A DNA stretch of 64,000 nt from CAVUOA01 sp963742955 (GTDB lineage: Bacteria > Bacteroidota > Ignavibacteria > Tepidaquicellales > OLB5): NCBI GenBank assembly GCA_963742955.1, contig CAVUOA010000008.1, positions 1,984,001 to 2,048,000 of the forward strand, given 5' to 3'. The position numbers and the translations under genes are program-made. Positions 8,195-16,870 of the stretch are shown here, piece by piece (position 1 is the stretch's first letter; each line of letters opens with the position of its first letter). The notes under the pieces were generated by a model. It searched no databases. It saw only the letters and a list, made by a program, of their open reading frames with translations, and was not told where the DNA came from.

Positions 8195-9865
8195 TTAGAC
8201 TTCTATTACCTGGTGGCTGAAGTTATTAACATCAATCTCATCGAACAATTTTTTGATAAATGCTTCATCATACTTATTAAGGAAATAAGCTATGTTGATA
8301 ATTCTTTCCTGCAGGCTGCCCATAGGAAAAATGTTGTTTGTAACTTTATCAATCTGGCTTGTAGTTGTTTCGCTTTTCTTTGCCTGCGCATTAGTGAGCT
8401 TGCCCTTGAATGTTTCTAGCCCTGACATTAATTTTTCCTTAATGCCGTCTGCAGTGTTAAGCAGAGTTTTATCTATTTCTTCCGTTACTTTTTTCAAATC
8501 ATAAAACAGCCTGTTGAACTCATCTGATATTTTTGAAAATTCATCTTCAATTTTAATTTCAGAGAGCTTATCAACAACCTTTGATACGAGTACTTTCTGA
8601 TTAAATAAATCTTCAAAATTAACTTCAAAATTCTTAAGGAATTTATTTACTTTGTTTTCAAGTATTGTGCCCGATACGCGCGGATAAATAACCGGCATTG
8701 TAATATCGTAATGCTCGTATGCTGCCTTCAGCTGCGCGAAATAAGATATTTCCGAAGGTCCCGCAACGTAAGCAGCTGTCGGCAGGAGGTAATCCTGGCA
8801 AAGCGGTCTCAGCACTACGTTGGGGCTGAACAGCTCGGGGTTTTCGAAAAGTAAGTTCATCAGCTCTTCTTTTTCAAATCTGCGCTTTGAATTCTTGAGC
8901 GCAAAGCGGTCATTATCACGCGGCTCAATCAGAAGCCTGTTGCCGTTATGAATAAAAAACAGGTTGATTACTTTCGGTTTTACCTGCAGGTCATAACTTT
9001 TTTCAAGCTCGGCGCTTGTTTGTATAATCTTCTCGCAAAGCTTGGGTGATGTGTTAAGCTCTTTTTCAAAAACAGGTGTAAGCAGGCGTTTTACTTCAAC
9101 ATCACTGCAATCTATAAATATCACTCCGTAATCTTTGAAAATCCAGCTCATTAACATGGCAAATGAATTTTTATAATCACTGCCTTCGTAATAGAACGAA
9201 GAAATTTTCCCGAGGATTTTCTCTTTGAAATCGGTATCAATTAAAGAATTTTTCAGTTCTTCGTTAATCCTGTTAATCTCCGCATCGAATTTTATTCCTC
9301 CAACAGGAGCAAGATTTCTTTTTGCGCCGGCTTCATCAGCATTATCAGGCGGAGGCGGGTAGCCGATTCTTAGAATTTCGTTCTGCCTGTTGATAACATA
9401 AGCGTGGTTTGCTTCATCAAGGTCATGGTCTTCGCTCTCCAGCCAGAACATGGGCACAAAATTATACTGCGGAAAACGTGTTTTTAAATCATCAGCAAGC
9501 TTAATTGTTGTGATGGTTTTAAGAATTGTATAGAAGTTTCCCGTGTAAAGCCCGACCTGCTGTCCCGTTACAACTGCAAAGGTATTTTCATCCGCGAGCA
9601 TTTCGATATTCGAAGCGGTCTTCTCGGATGCGCCGAAAGTTACATTTTGTCTTTTCAGTATATCAATCAGCACGTTCTTATCGAAATACCTGCTTGCATT
9701 ATAATTATGGCTTTTGCCGTCGATGACTTTAAAAAACTCTTCATTATCACGGTAAGATGCGTGGAAGAATTTAATTATTTTATTAAATTCCTCTTCATCG
9801 GCTGATATATAATCTAAAAATAATTTCTGGAAAGTGGGAAGTTTGCTGAATTGTACTGTGTACAT
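8195..9865 (-). CDS. bshC: Bacillithiol biosynthesis cysteine-adding enzyme BshC
   Basis: BshC is the putative enzyme that adds cysteine to glucosaminyl-malate in the last step of bacillithiol synthesis, a low-molecular-weight thiol of Firmicutes and the Bacteroidota/Chlorobiota group. The protein has 556 residues, close to the family norm. It carries the diagnostic TGQQVGLYTGNFYTILKT segment around residue 100 and a FWLESEDHDLDEANH segment around residue 145. The C-terminal third is predicted coiled coil. BshA and BshB are not in this window. Gene order suggests co-transcription with the FmdB-like and thpR genes upstream. Confidence 0.92.
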   Translation of the reverse strand: MYTVQFSKLPTFQKLFLDYISADEEEFNKIIKFFHASYRDNEEFFKVIDGKSHNYNASRYFDKNVLIDILKRQNVTFGASEKTASNIEMLADENTFAVVTGQQVGLYTGNFYTILKTITTIKLADDLKTRFPQYNFVPMFWLESEDHDLDEANHAYVINRQNEILRIGYPPPPDNADEAGAKRNLAPVGGIKFDAEINRINEELKNSLIDTDFKEKILGKISSFYYEGSDYKNSFAMLMSWIFKDYGVIFIDCSDVEVKRLLTPVFEKELNTSPKLCEKIIQTSAELEKSYDLQVKPKVINLFFIHNGNRLLIEPRDNDRFALKNSKRRFEKEELMNLLFENPELFSPNVVLRPLCQDYLLPTAAYVAGPSEISYFAQLKAAYEHYDITMPVIYPRVSGTILENKVNKFLKNFEVNFEDLFNQKVLVSKVVDKLSEIKIEDEFSKISDEFNRLFYDLKKVTEEIDKTLLNTADGIKEKLMSGLETFKGKLTNAQAKKSETTTSQIDKVTNNIFPMGSLQERIINIAYFLNKYDEAFIKKLFDEIDVNNFSHQVIEV

Positions 9866-9888
9866 TAATACTTTTGTAAATTATTTAA

Positions 9889-10170
9889 TCATTTCTTGGA
9901 ATCTGTTTTCGGTTTTGATGACGTTTCTGATTTATTTTCTTTCGGCTTCTCCTTTTTAGCAGGTGCCGAAGAGTTTGACGATGATTTTTTCTTATAATCG
10001 GTTAAATAGAAACCGCTTCCTTTAAAAATAAGACTTCCGCCGGAGCCAATAAGCTTTTTCAAAGTATTCTTGCCGCATTTAGGGCATTTTACAAGCGGCT
10101 CTTCTGAAATCGACTGCAGTTCTTCAAGGTGATGCCCGCAGTTTGAACATTGGTATTCGTAAATCGGCAT
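9889..10170 (-). CDS. FmdB-family zinc ribbon protein
   Basis: A 93-residue protein starting MPIYEYQCSNCGHHLEELQS with two CxxC pairs (CSNC, CPKC) that form the FmdB/CxxC_CxxC_SSSS zinc ribbon. The serine stretch (KKKSSSNSS) and lysine/proline-rich tail after residue 55 are low complexity. FmdB proteins were named as putative regulators of formamidase expression, but the molecular role is unclear. It lies 14 bp downstream of thpR. Confidence 0.85.
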   Translation of the reverse strand: MPIYEYQCSNCGHHLEELQSISEEPLVKCPKCGKNTLKKLIGSGGSLIFKGSGFYLTDYKKKSSSNSSAPAKKEKPKENKSETSSKPKTDSKK

Positions 10171-10184
10171 TTATATAATATTTA

Positions 10185-10748
10185 TTAATTGCTGAAATAA
10201 AATTTTTTTATCTGGTAATAACGTGAACCCCGCGAATCCATTTTGCTTTCCATCAGGTAATAAGAATTAAAGCTGATATTAAAAGGTTCAAACTTCACCA
10301 TCTCATTTTCATCAGCGCTTTTCCTGTTTTCACGCCGGAACCTGCCTAATGTAATATGTGCAACAAATTTTTTATCCGGTTTGATTCCGGCTTTGGCAAT
10401 TACTTTATCGATTTCTTCAACCATTATTTCTGAATTATTGCCTTCTTCTTCAAGCGCTGTAAATATAACATTAGGTCTTTTCATGTTCGGAAAACAGCCT
10501 ATTCCCGTTGAGTGGAAATTAATATGCCTGAACCCGAAATTAGTTTTTTCCAGCCCGCTGATAATTTCTAATAAAACAACATCCTCCACATCGCCAAGAA
10601 ACCTCAACGTCATGTGAAATTTATCGGGATTTTCCCACTTGACCAAATGACCGCTGAGTGATAACTGCAACTCTTTTTGAATTTCAGCGATTTTTACTTT
10701 CAGAGGGTCATCAAGATTAAGTGACAGAAATGCTCTTGTTTTCTTCAA
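10185..10748 (-). CDS. thpR: RNA 2',3'-cyclic phosphodiesterase (LigT/ThpR)
   Basis: A member of the 2H phosphoesterase family that opens 2',3'-cyclic phosphates on RNA ends to 2'-phosphates. Both catalytic HxTx motifs are present: HMTLRFLGDV near residue 45 and HITLGRFRR near residue 130. The length (187 residues) fits the family, as does the N-terminal RAFLSLNLDD strand. It is the first gene of the minus-strand group 10748-7158 and is divergent from hpd, so promoters for both should lie in 10749-10875. Confidence 0.9.
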   Translation of the reverse strand: MKKTRAFLSLNLDDPLKVKIAEIQKELQLSLSGHLVKWENPDKFHMTLRFLGDVEDVVLLEIISGLEKTNFGFRHINFHSTGIGCFPNMKRPNVIFTALEEEGNNSEIMVEEIDKVIAKAGIKPDKKFVAHITLGRFRRENRKSADENEMVKFEPFNISFNSYYLMESKMDSRGSRYYQIKKFYFSN

Positions 10749-10875
10749 AGTTCAGTAAAATTATTCATAATTTTACTCAAATACAAAGAATTTATGATTA
10801 TATTCAATATTTATTTCAATTTAGCACATAAATTTTTATATTGGCAAAATTTATTAATATAAAACCAAACTTATC

Positions 10876-12018
10876 ATGGATACTTCACAGGAATTAGAAA
10901 CTAAAACAACTGCCCCTGCAGCGGAGGATTTTCTTCCCATTGAGGGCTGGGACCACATTGAGTTTTACGTGGGGAATGCTAAGCAATCTTCGTTTTTCTA
11001 CCAGTACGGTATGGGTTTTAAGCTCACTGCTTATTCGGGGCTTGAAACAGGAAATAAGGAGAAAGCCTCGTATGTTCTTGAGCAGGGGAAAATAAGGGTT
11101 GTTCTTTCCACTCCGCTCCAGCCTGAGGGATTTATTTCCGAGCATATTAAAAAACACGGAGACGGGGTCAGGGATATTGCGCTTCAGGTTAAAGATGCCG
11201 CGAGCGCTTACAGGGAAACCACCAAACGCGGCGCAAAAGGCGTTATGGAGCCAACCGAGATGAAAGATGAGCATGGTACATTGATTAAATCGGCAATCTG
11301 TACTTACGGCGATACAATTCATTCTTTCATCGAGAGAAAAAATTACAAAGGCGTATTCATGCCGGGATTTGTCGATGCTTCTGCAAGGTCGATTAAAGGC
11401 GTTAAAGATACAGGCTTGCGGTCAATTGACCACATCGTCGGAAACGTTGAACTTGGCAAAATGAATTACTGGATGAAATTCTACGAAGACAAGATGGGAT
11501 TCAAACAGCTTATGTCATTTGATGACAAAGATATTTCTACCGAATACACTGCGCTTATGAGCAAAGTAATGCAGAACGGAACAGGTAAAATAAAATTTCC
11601 GATTAATGAGCCTGCGCCCGGCAAAAAGAAATCACAAATAGAAGAATATCTTGATTTCTATCGCGGACCCGGAGCACAGCATATTGCAATGAACACAACC
11701 GATATTATTACTACAGTTACCGATTTAATAAACAGGGGAGTGGAATTTCTGAAAGTTCCCTCAACTTATTATGACGAGCTTGAAGCAAGAGTCGGTAAGA
11801 TAGACGAAAACATCGATGATTTAAAAAAGCTCGGTGTGCTTGTTGATAGAGATGATGACGGCTATCTGCTTCAGTTATTTTCCAAACCTGTTGAAGACCG
11901 CCCGACTTTGTTTTTCGAAATCATCCAGCGTAAGGGAGCAAAGAGCTTCGGAAAAGGCAACTTCAAAGCATTGTTCGAAGCTATCGAAAGAGAACAGGAA
12001 TTGAGAGGAACGCTGTAA
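10876..12018 (+). CDS. hpd: 4-hydroxyphenylpyruvate dioxygenase
   Basis: Converts 4-hydroxyphenylpyruvate to homogentisate, the second step of tyrosine breakdown, using Fe(II) and O2 in the cytoplasm. Two vicinal-oxygen-chelate halves are visible (residues 24-160 and 180-360). The expected iron ligands are H186 (SIDHIVGNV), H269 (GPGAQHIAMNT) and E348 (LFFEIIQRKG). The C-terminal helix RKGAKSFGKGNFKALFEAIE matches the family's gating helix. The 380-residue length is normal. The next step, homogentisate dioxygenase, is encoded at 14064. A bidirectional terminator follows at 12049. Confidence 0.95.
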   Translation: MDTSQELETKTTAPAAEDFLPIEGWDHIEFYVGNAKQSSFFYQYGMGFKLTAYSGLETGNKEKASYVLEQGKIRVVLSTPLQPEGFISEHIKKHGDGVRDIALQVKDAASAYRETTKRGAKGVMEPTEMKDEHGTLIKSAICTYGDTIHSFIERKNYKGVFMPGFVDASARSIKGVKDTGLRSIDHIVGNVELGKMNYWMKFYEDKMGFKQLMSFDDKDISTEYTALMSKVMQNGTGKIKFPINEPAPGKKKSQIEEYLDFYRGPGAQHIAMNTTDIITTVTDLINRGVEFLKVPSTYYDELEARVGKIDENIDDLKKLGVLVDRDDDGYLLQLFSKPVEDRPTLFFEIIQRKGAKSFGKGNFKALFEAIEREQELRGTL

Positions 12019-12048
12019 TTCCGGAATTGTAATTTCATACCATAAAAA

Positions 12049-12086
12049 AACCGGTTTACCCTGAATATGAACGGATAAACCGGTTT
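12049..12086. terminator. Bidirectional intrinsic terminator between hpd and the LamG gene
   Basis: An AACCGGTTTA/TAAACCGGTT stem with a loop of about 17 nt is flanked by an A-run on the left and a T-run on the right, placed between two convergent genes. Confidence 0.8.
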
Positions 12087-12101
12087 TTATGTTAAAGCTA
12101 T

Positions 12102-13631
12102 TTACTTAATCAATGTCATCTTTTTTGAGTCTGTAAAATTACCTGTCTTAATTGTGTAGAAGTATACACCGCTTGAGAGATTCTCAGCATTGAAATCTAC
12201 AGAATATTTTCCGGTCTGTCTGAATTCATTAACCAGCACCGATATCTCCCGTCCAAGAATATCATATACTTTCAGTTCTACATTTCCTGCCTTCGGAATT
12301 GCATAGCTGATTTTTGTACTTGGGTTAAACGGATTGGGGTAGTTCTGATAGAGCATATAATTGACAGGTATATTATTATTATTAGCTGTAATACCTGTAA
12401 CAATACCGCATGGAATATCCATATTCCATGTTGCTGCAATTTCGTTTGAATCCAGAGCCCTTTTATAAATTCTGAATTCGTCAAGTTTCCCGGTGAATGT
12501 AGCTACTGTAGAATATCCTCCTACCTTGAAACCGGATCCCAAAGCAATATTCAACGGTGTCTGCGTAACTGTATTGGTAAGTACACCATCTTTATAAACT
12601 TTAATATTTGAAAGAGCAGAGTCATAAACAAAATGAACTACAACCGGTCCTGAGGCAAAGCCCGGCACGTCAACATTATTCAGCCCTGTACCCCTGAGAG
12701 TTATAGCATTAGTCCCTGCTGCTCCGTTATTGAAACATCTGAAAGAACCGGAGCCTGCATCACCGAATATATAACCGAAAGTTGTTGTGGTAGCATCCAG
12801 CCACATGCTGATTGTCCAGCTGCCAGTACCGAAGTTACAGTTCCATCCTGTTGTAACACCGCCGTTTGTAACACCCGTGCCGACCAAACATGAATCAAAT
12901 TGTCCGCCGGTTCCCAAAGTTACATTGGTAAGACCGGCGGGAGTTGTTCCTACACCGGGAAATGCACAGTTGGGAGTACTTGTTGAATTCGGGTTATCTT
13001 CGAATTTATAATATATATAATCCGGAGCCTGGACTGCCGGCGCAACTGTAATTCCTGAATTGATTGTTCTGTTTGCCTGCGCACCGGAATATACAAACGG
13101 ACAGCCGCCGACACTGTATAACCTCTGCTGGGTTACCGTGCTTTGCTGGATTACACTGAAACCCGAACCTTGCGTTGATGAGCATTGCCCGATTTCTATA
13201 ACAAGGCTTGAATCAGGATAATATGCAAACGGGTGGTCTAAAACAAATTCCCACCATGTGTCTGCTGGTGAGTTAATGGTATAACCGCTTGCCCTGTAAA
13301 ATACGGTGTCCATATTGGTGTTAAAAAACTGTCCTGCAGGCAGATTAGTAAGCGCAGTACGTCCCATCCTTATGTAAAACTGCGTATAAGTTGCATTTAG
13401 CGGGTAAGTTGGCGCAACATAAAAGTAAAATTTTGTAATATTGCCTGCTGTTGCAGGAGTCGGTTGATTGTATTCTCCGGGAAGAATTATCCATTGAACC
13501 ATTTTCCCCGCAGCTTGGTTGAATGGAAATGAATTTGCCGTCCCCTGGCTGGTATAATTGTAGAATTGAGGCTGGGCTAACAATACACCCGTCAGCACCA
13601 GAAGTAAAATGGAGGTATAAATTTTCTTCAT
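12102..13631 (-). CDS. Secreted LamG-like domain protein with T9SS sorting domain
   Basis: A protein of 509 residues. The signal peptide (about 1-19, LLLVLTGVLLAQPQ) is followed by a beta-rich N-terminal region. Residues about 205-400 resemble a LamG/concanavalin-like lectin domain (YKFEDNPNS ... WTISMWLDATT ... DVPGFASGPVVVHFVYD ... GKLDEFRIYKRALDSNEIAA). The C-terminal sorting domain (NYPNPFNPSTKISYAIP) lacks the palindromic insertion seen elsewhere. It may bind carbohydrate at the surface (inference from the fold). It sits convergent to hpd inside the tyrosine-degradation pair and is probably unrelated to that pathway. Confidence 0.85.
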   Translation of the reverse strand: MKKIYTSILLLVLTGVLLAQPQFYNYTSQGTANSFPFNQAAGKMVQWIILPGEYNQPTPATAGNITKFYFYVAPTYPLNATYTQFYIRMGRTALTNLPAGQFFNTNMDTVFYRASGYTINSPADTWWEFVLDHPFAYYPDSSLVIEIGQCSSTQGSGFSVIQQSTVTQQRLYSVGGCPFVYSGAQANRTINSGITVAPAVQAPDYIYYKFEDNPNSTSTPNCAFPGVGTTPAGLTNVTLGTGGQFDSCLVGTGVTNGGVTTGWNCNFGTGSWTISMWLDATTTTFGYIFGDAGSGSFRCFNNGAAGTNAITLRGTGLNNVDVPGFASGPVVVHFVYDSALSNIKVYKDGVLTNTVTQTPLNIALGSGFKVGGYSTVATFTGKLDEFRIYKRALDSNEIAATWNMDIPCGIVTGITANNNNIPVNYMLYQNYPNPFNPSTKISYAIPKAGNVELKVYDILGREISVLVNEFRQTGKYSVDFNAENLSSGVYFYTIKTGNFTDSKKMTLIK

Positions 13632-14063
13632 GTTCGTGAGATTTAAATTTTAAAAATATTTATTTATTCCCCGTGTGAAAAAAATCTATAGTACAGGAAA
13701 ACTCTTATGTGGTGTTTTTAGTCAAATAGTCTGGTAAGAATTAGTAAAACGTGAAGCGTAAAATCAACTGTATTTAAGTTAGGGATTAAAGATTTTATAT
13801 TCAATAGAGAATTGTTCCGGAATTAATTTGAATTATATTCCATGCCTGAAAATTAATAATTAGTAAAAATGGCAGTTAAACACAAATTTTAAACTTGTCT
13901 TAGGACTAAACTTCTCAAAATATTTTATTATATTCATTTTTCAAATTAATATTACATTTTCTTTAGGAATAAGGTTAAATTATTCAATATGACCCACAGG
14001 TTAATTCAATATTGAGATTTTTCCTTATGCGTTATAAATTTATAAACTTAACAATTTATTTAA
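13632..14063. other. AT-rich intergenic region, no gene seen
   Basis: A stretch of 432 bp between divergent genes (LamG gene on minus, hmgA on plus). It contains no ORF with coding character and no obvious repeat. It should hold the promoters of both neighbours; I cannot place them with confidence. Confidence 0.6.
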
Positions 14064-15242
14064 ATGCCATTTTATCATAAGCTGGGAAAGATACCGCAAA
14101 AAAGACATGTGCAGTTTAAACAGCCCGACGGCTCTTTATATAAAGAGCAGGTTATTGGTACTGAGGGATTTTCGGGCATCTCATCTATTTTATATCACAT
14201 TAATCCGCCCACAAAAGTTAAAGAAATCGGAAGAATAACTGAGCTCAAACGCGATTTATGGGAAGAAAAAACTCTCCGCCATTTTCATTTCAGAACACTA
14301 GATGCAAAGCCTGAGGGTGACGCTGTTTCCGGACGCAAAGTGCTGATGTTTAACAATGATGTATCATTGGGCATCTGCAATCCGAAAGAACAAATGGATT
14401 ACTACTACAAAAACGGTGAGGGCGATGAAATTGTTTTCGTGCATGAAGGCAAAGGAACACTTGAATCACAATACGGCTCATTGGACTATCACGAAGGTGA
14501 TTATATAATTATCCCGCGCGGAGTAATTCATAAGTTTATTTTAAAATCGGAAAAAACCCGCTGGCTTGTAATTGAATCCGCAAGTCCCATAGAAACACCG
14601 AAGCGTTACCGCAATACGCACGGACAGCTGCTGGAACACTCACCGTTCTGCGAGCGTGATTTCCGTGTACCTGAAACTCTTGTCACAAAAGATGAAAAGG
14701 GAAAATTTTTAATCAAGATTAAAAAATCAAACTGCCTGCATGATTTTATATACGATTTCCATCCGTTTGATGTAGTTGGCTGGGACGGCTATTTTTACCC
14801 GTGGATATTCAATATTAACGATTTTATGCCGATAACGGGCAAAATTCACCAGCCGCCGCCTGTTCACCAGACATTTGAGGGGCATAATTTTGTTGTGTGT
14901 TCGTTCTGCCCAAGGTTGTTTGATTATCATCCTGATTCAATTCCCGCGCCGTATAACCACAGCAACATAGATAGCGATGAAGTGTTGTATTATGTTGAGG
15001 GCAATTTCATGTCACGCAAAGGAGTGGATATTGCTTCGTTCACGCTTCATCCCGGAGGCATACCGCATGGTCCGCATCCGGGCACTGCAGAAGCCAGCAT
15101 TGGCAAAAAAGAAACTCTTGAGCTTGCCGTAATGCTTGATACATTTCACCCGTTAAAGCTCACAACTTACGCCAAAGAATTTGATTTACCCAACTATCCA
15201 TACACATGGGACGAGGAAGGACACGAGGCAGAAATAGAATAA
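14064..15242 (+). CDS. hmgA: Homogentisate 1,2-dioxygenase
   Basis: Ring-cleaving Fe(II) enzyme that turns homogentisate into maleylacetoacetate in tyrosine degradation. It has 392 residues, somewhat shorter than the roughly 440 of many homologues. Cupin-type features are visible: HEGKGTLESQYGSLDYHEGD in the first half. In the second half, SDEVLYYVEG and HPGGIPHGPHPG carry the likely iron-binding Glu and His residues. It pairs functionally with hpd at 10876. The gene for the next step (fumarylacetoacetate hydrolase) is not in the window. A terminator lies at 15481. Confidence 0.93.
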   Translation: MPFYHKLGKIPQKRHVQFKQPDGSLYKEQVIGTEGFSGISSILYHINPPTKVKEIGRITELKRDLWEEKTLRHFHFRTLDAKPEGDAVSGRKVLMFNNDVSLGICNPKEQMDYYYKNGEGDEIVFVHEGKGTLESQYGSLDYHEGDYIIIPRGVIHKFILKSEKTRWLVIESASPIETPKRYRNTHGQLLEHSPFCERDFRVPETLVTKDEKGKFLIKIKKSNCLHDFIYDFHPFDVVGWDGYFYPWIFNINDFMPITGKIHQPPPVHQTFEGHNFVVCSFCPRLFDYHPDSIPAPYNHSNIDSDEVLYYVEGNFMSRKGVDIASFTLHPGGIPHGPHPGTAEASIGKKETLELAVMLDTFHPLKLTTYAKEFDLPNYPYTWDEEGHEAEIE

Positions 15243-15582
15243 GAACAAATAGCGAAATAGGCAAATAGTTAAATAGCGAAATAAGTACCATTCTGTCATT
15301 CCCGCCCCGCATCCCATCAGAGCCGGGCAGGCAAGTGCGGGATAAACCCCAGCGGGAATCCGGATAGCCATAGAGGACAGATGTCAGAAATTAGAATTCT
15401 GAAATATGTAGGTCCCCCTTATAAAGGGGGCTGGGGAGATGGAAAAGCAGGTGCCAATTACAAAAATAATGAATTTCAAAGCGGGTTTAAGCAATTAAAT
15501 CCGCTTTTTTGTTGCCTGAATTTTGCGTATAAAAACGGATGAAAAGTGTGTATATTAAAATAACCTTAAAGGAGAAGTTGAA
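15243..15582. repeat. Intergenic stretch of palindromic elements
   Basis: This 340-bp gap holds three things. A short A/T repeat (AAATAGCGAAATA) lies after hmgA. A composite palindrome at about 15296-15362 runs from CATTCCCGCCCCGCATCCC to GCGGGAATCCGGA. A CCCCCTTATAAAGGGGGC element at 15411-15440 belongs to the same family as the in-frame elements of the T9SS genes. The hmgA terminator closes it. No gene is seen. Confidence 0.75.
15481..15510 (+). terminator. Intrinsic terminator after hmgA
   Basis: A GCGGGTTT/AAATCCGC stem (one G-T pair), 8-nt loop, then six T residues. Confidence 0.75.
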
Positions 15583-16851
15583 ATGAAAAAAATAATTTTC
15601 TCTATATTTCTGCTTCTGCTCGCATGTAACTTTTCTTTTTCCCAAAGTGGCTGGTTCTGGTTAAATACTAACACAAACAATTCTTTTTCAAAAGTTACCT
15701 TTATTAATGAATATACTGGTTTTGTGGGGTCATGGAGTAGTACTATGCACGACAACTACATAATCAAAACAACAAATTCAGGTATGAATTGGTATACATC
15801 ATTTTCATCTGCAGGTATATATGATATATGTTTCATAAATACGAATACCGGTTATGCTGTTGGATATAATAGTAATGGATTAATTTTAAAAACAGTTGAT
15901 TGTGGTGCAAACTGGTACCCTTTATCCTCCGGTGCAACACATGCACTTAATTCTGTATATTTTGTGAATGAATTTACGGGTTACTGCGTCGGTTTGTTTG
16001 GAGAATACCTGAAAACGACAAATGGAGGTGCAAGTTGGCAAAGGCAAATTTTCAGTGCCTATGATTTCAATGATGTATGTTTTACTGACAATCTAAGAGG
16101 ATATTTTTGTGTATATGATCTTCAAACGGTTCATAGTGGTATAATATTGAGAACAACCGATGGAGGTTCAAATCTTTTTTGGGATGGACAACAATTTACT
16201 GCCAACGATGATTTTTTCTCAATTTATTTTATAAATCAATTGACTGGTTTTGCTGTGGGTTATACAGGAAGAATTATTAAAACCACAAATGCAGGTATAA
16301 ATTGGATGTCAAAACTTACTAATTCAACCGTACGACTCAATAGTGTATATTTCCCAAGTGACAGTGTTGGATATGCTGTTGGTTATCGTGCTTTGATGAA
16401 AACAACGGATGTTGGAGAAAGTTGGGTAAATCAATTTTCCGGCGTAGGGATTATAACTGGGGAATCAGTATTTTTTACAAATAATTATACCGGATATGTT
16501 GTGATGGATTATGGAAGGATCTTGAAAACGACCACAGGTGGGGGGAATTATATAGTAAGTATAGGTAACGAAATAAACCAATTCCCCTCATCCTTTTCTC
16601 TTTCGCAAAACTACCCAAACCCGTTCAACCCGATAACAAAAATAAAATTTCATATTGCAAAATTAAGTGATGCTAAATTGGTGATATATGATGTAGTAGG
16701 GAGGGAAATTGGAACACTGATTAATCAGCAGCTCTCCCCCGGCACATACGAAACCGAATGGGATGTATCCGCTTATCCCAGCGGAGTTTATTTTTATAAG
16801 TTGACGGCGGGGGAATATGCTGAAACAAAGAAAATGGTTTTGATAAAATAA
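15583..16851 (+). CDS. Secreted YCF48/BNR-repeat protein with T9SS sorting domain
   Basis: A protein of 422 residues: signal peptide (LLLLACNFSFSQSGW), about seven YCF48-like repeats with KTTNxG motifs, and a T9SS sorting domain from about residue 340 (NYPNPFNPITKIKFHIAKLS). The sorting-domain loop carries no palindromic element, so it shows the empty state. A GGAG ribosome site precedes the ATG. It is the first of four same-strand T9SS genes with gaps of 19, 8 and 43 bp, likely one operon. Function unknown; extracellular. Confidence 0.88.
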   Translation: MKKIIFSIFLLLLACNFSFSQSGWFWLNTNTNNSFSKVTFINEYTGFVGSWSSTMHDNYIIKTTNSGMNWYTSFSSAGIYDICFINTNTGYAVGYNSNGLILKTVDCGANWYPLSSGATHALNSVYFVNEFTGYCVGLFGEYLKTTNGGASWQRQIFSAYDFNDVCFTDNLRGYFCVYDLQTVHSGIILRTTDGGSNLFWDGQQFTANDDFFSIYFINQLTGFAVGYTGRIIKTTNAGINWMSKLTNSTVRLNSVYFPSDSVGYAVGYRALMKTTDVGESWVNQFSGVGIITGESVFFTNNYTGYVVMDYGRILKTTTGGGNYIVSIGNEINQFPSSFSLSQNYPNPFNPITKIKFHIAKLSDAKLVIYDVVGREIGTLINQQLSPGTYETEWDVSAYPSGVYFYKLTAGEYAETKKMVLIK

Positions 16852-16870
16852 AAGATTAAAAGAGAGAATA

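Noticed and set aside
10876..15242. The LamG T9SS gene as part of the tyrosine-degradation operon
   Set aside because: It is on the opposite strand with its own terminator and encodes an exported protein with no link to the pathway.
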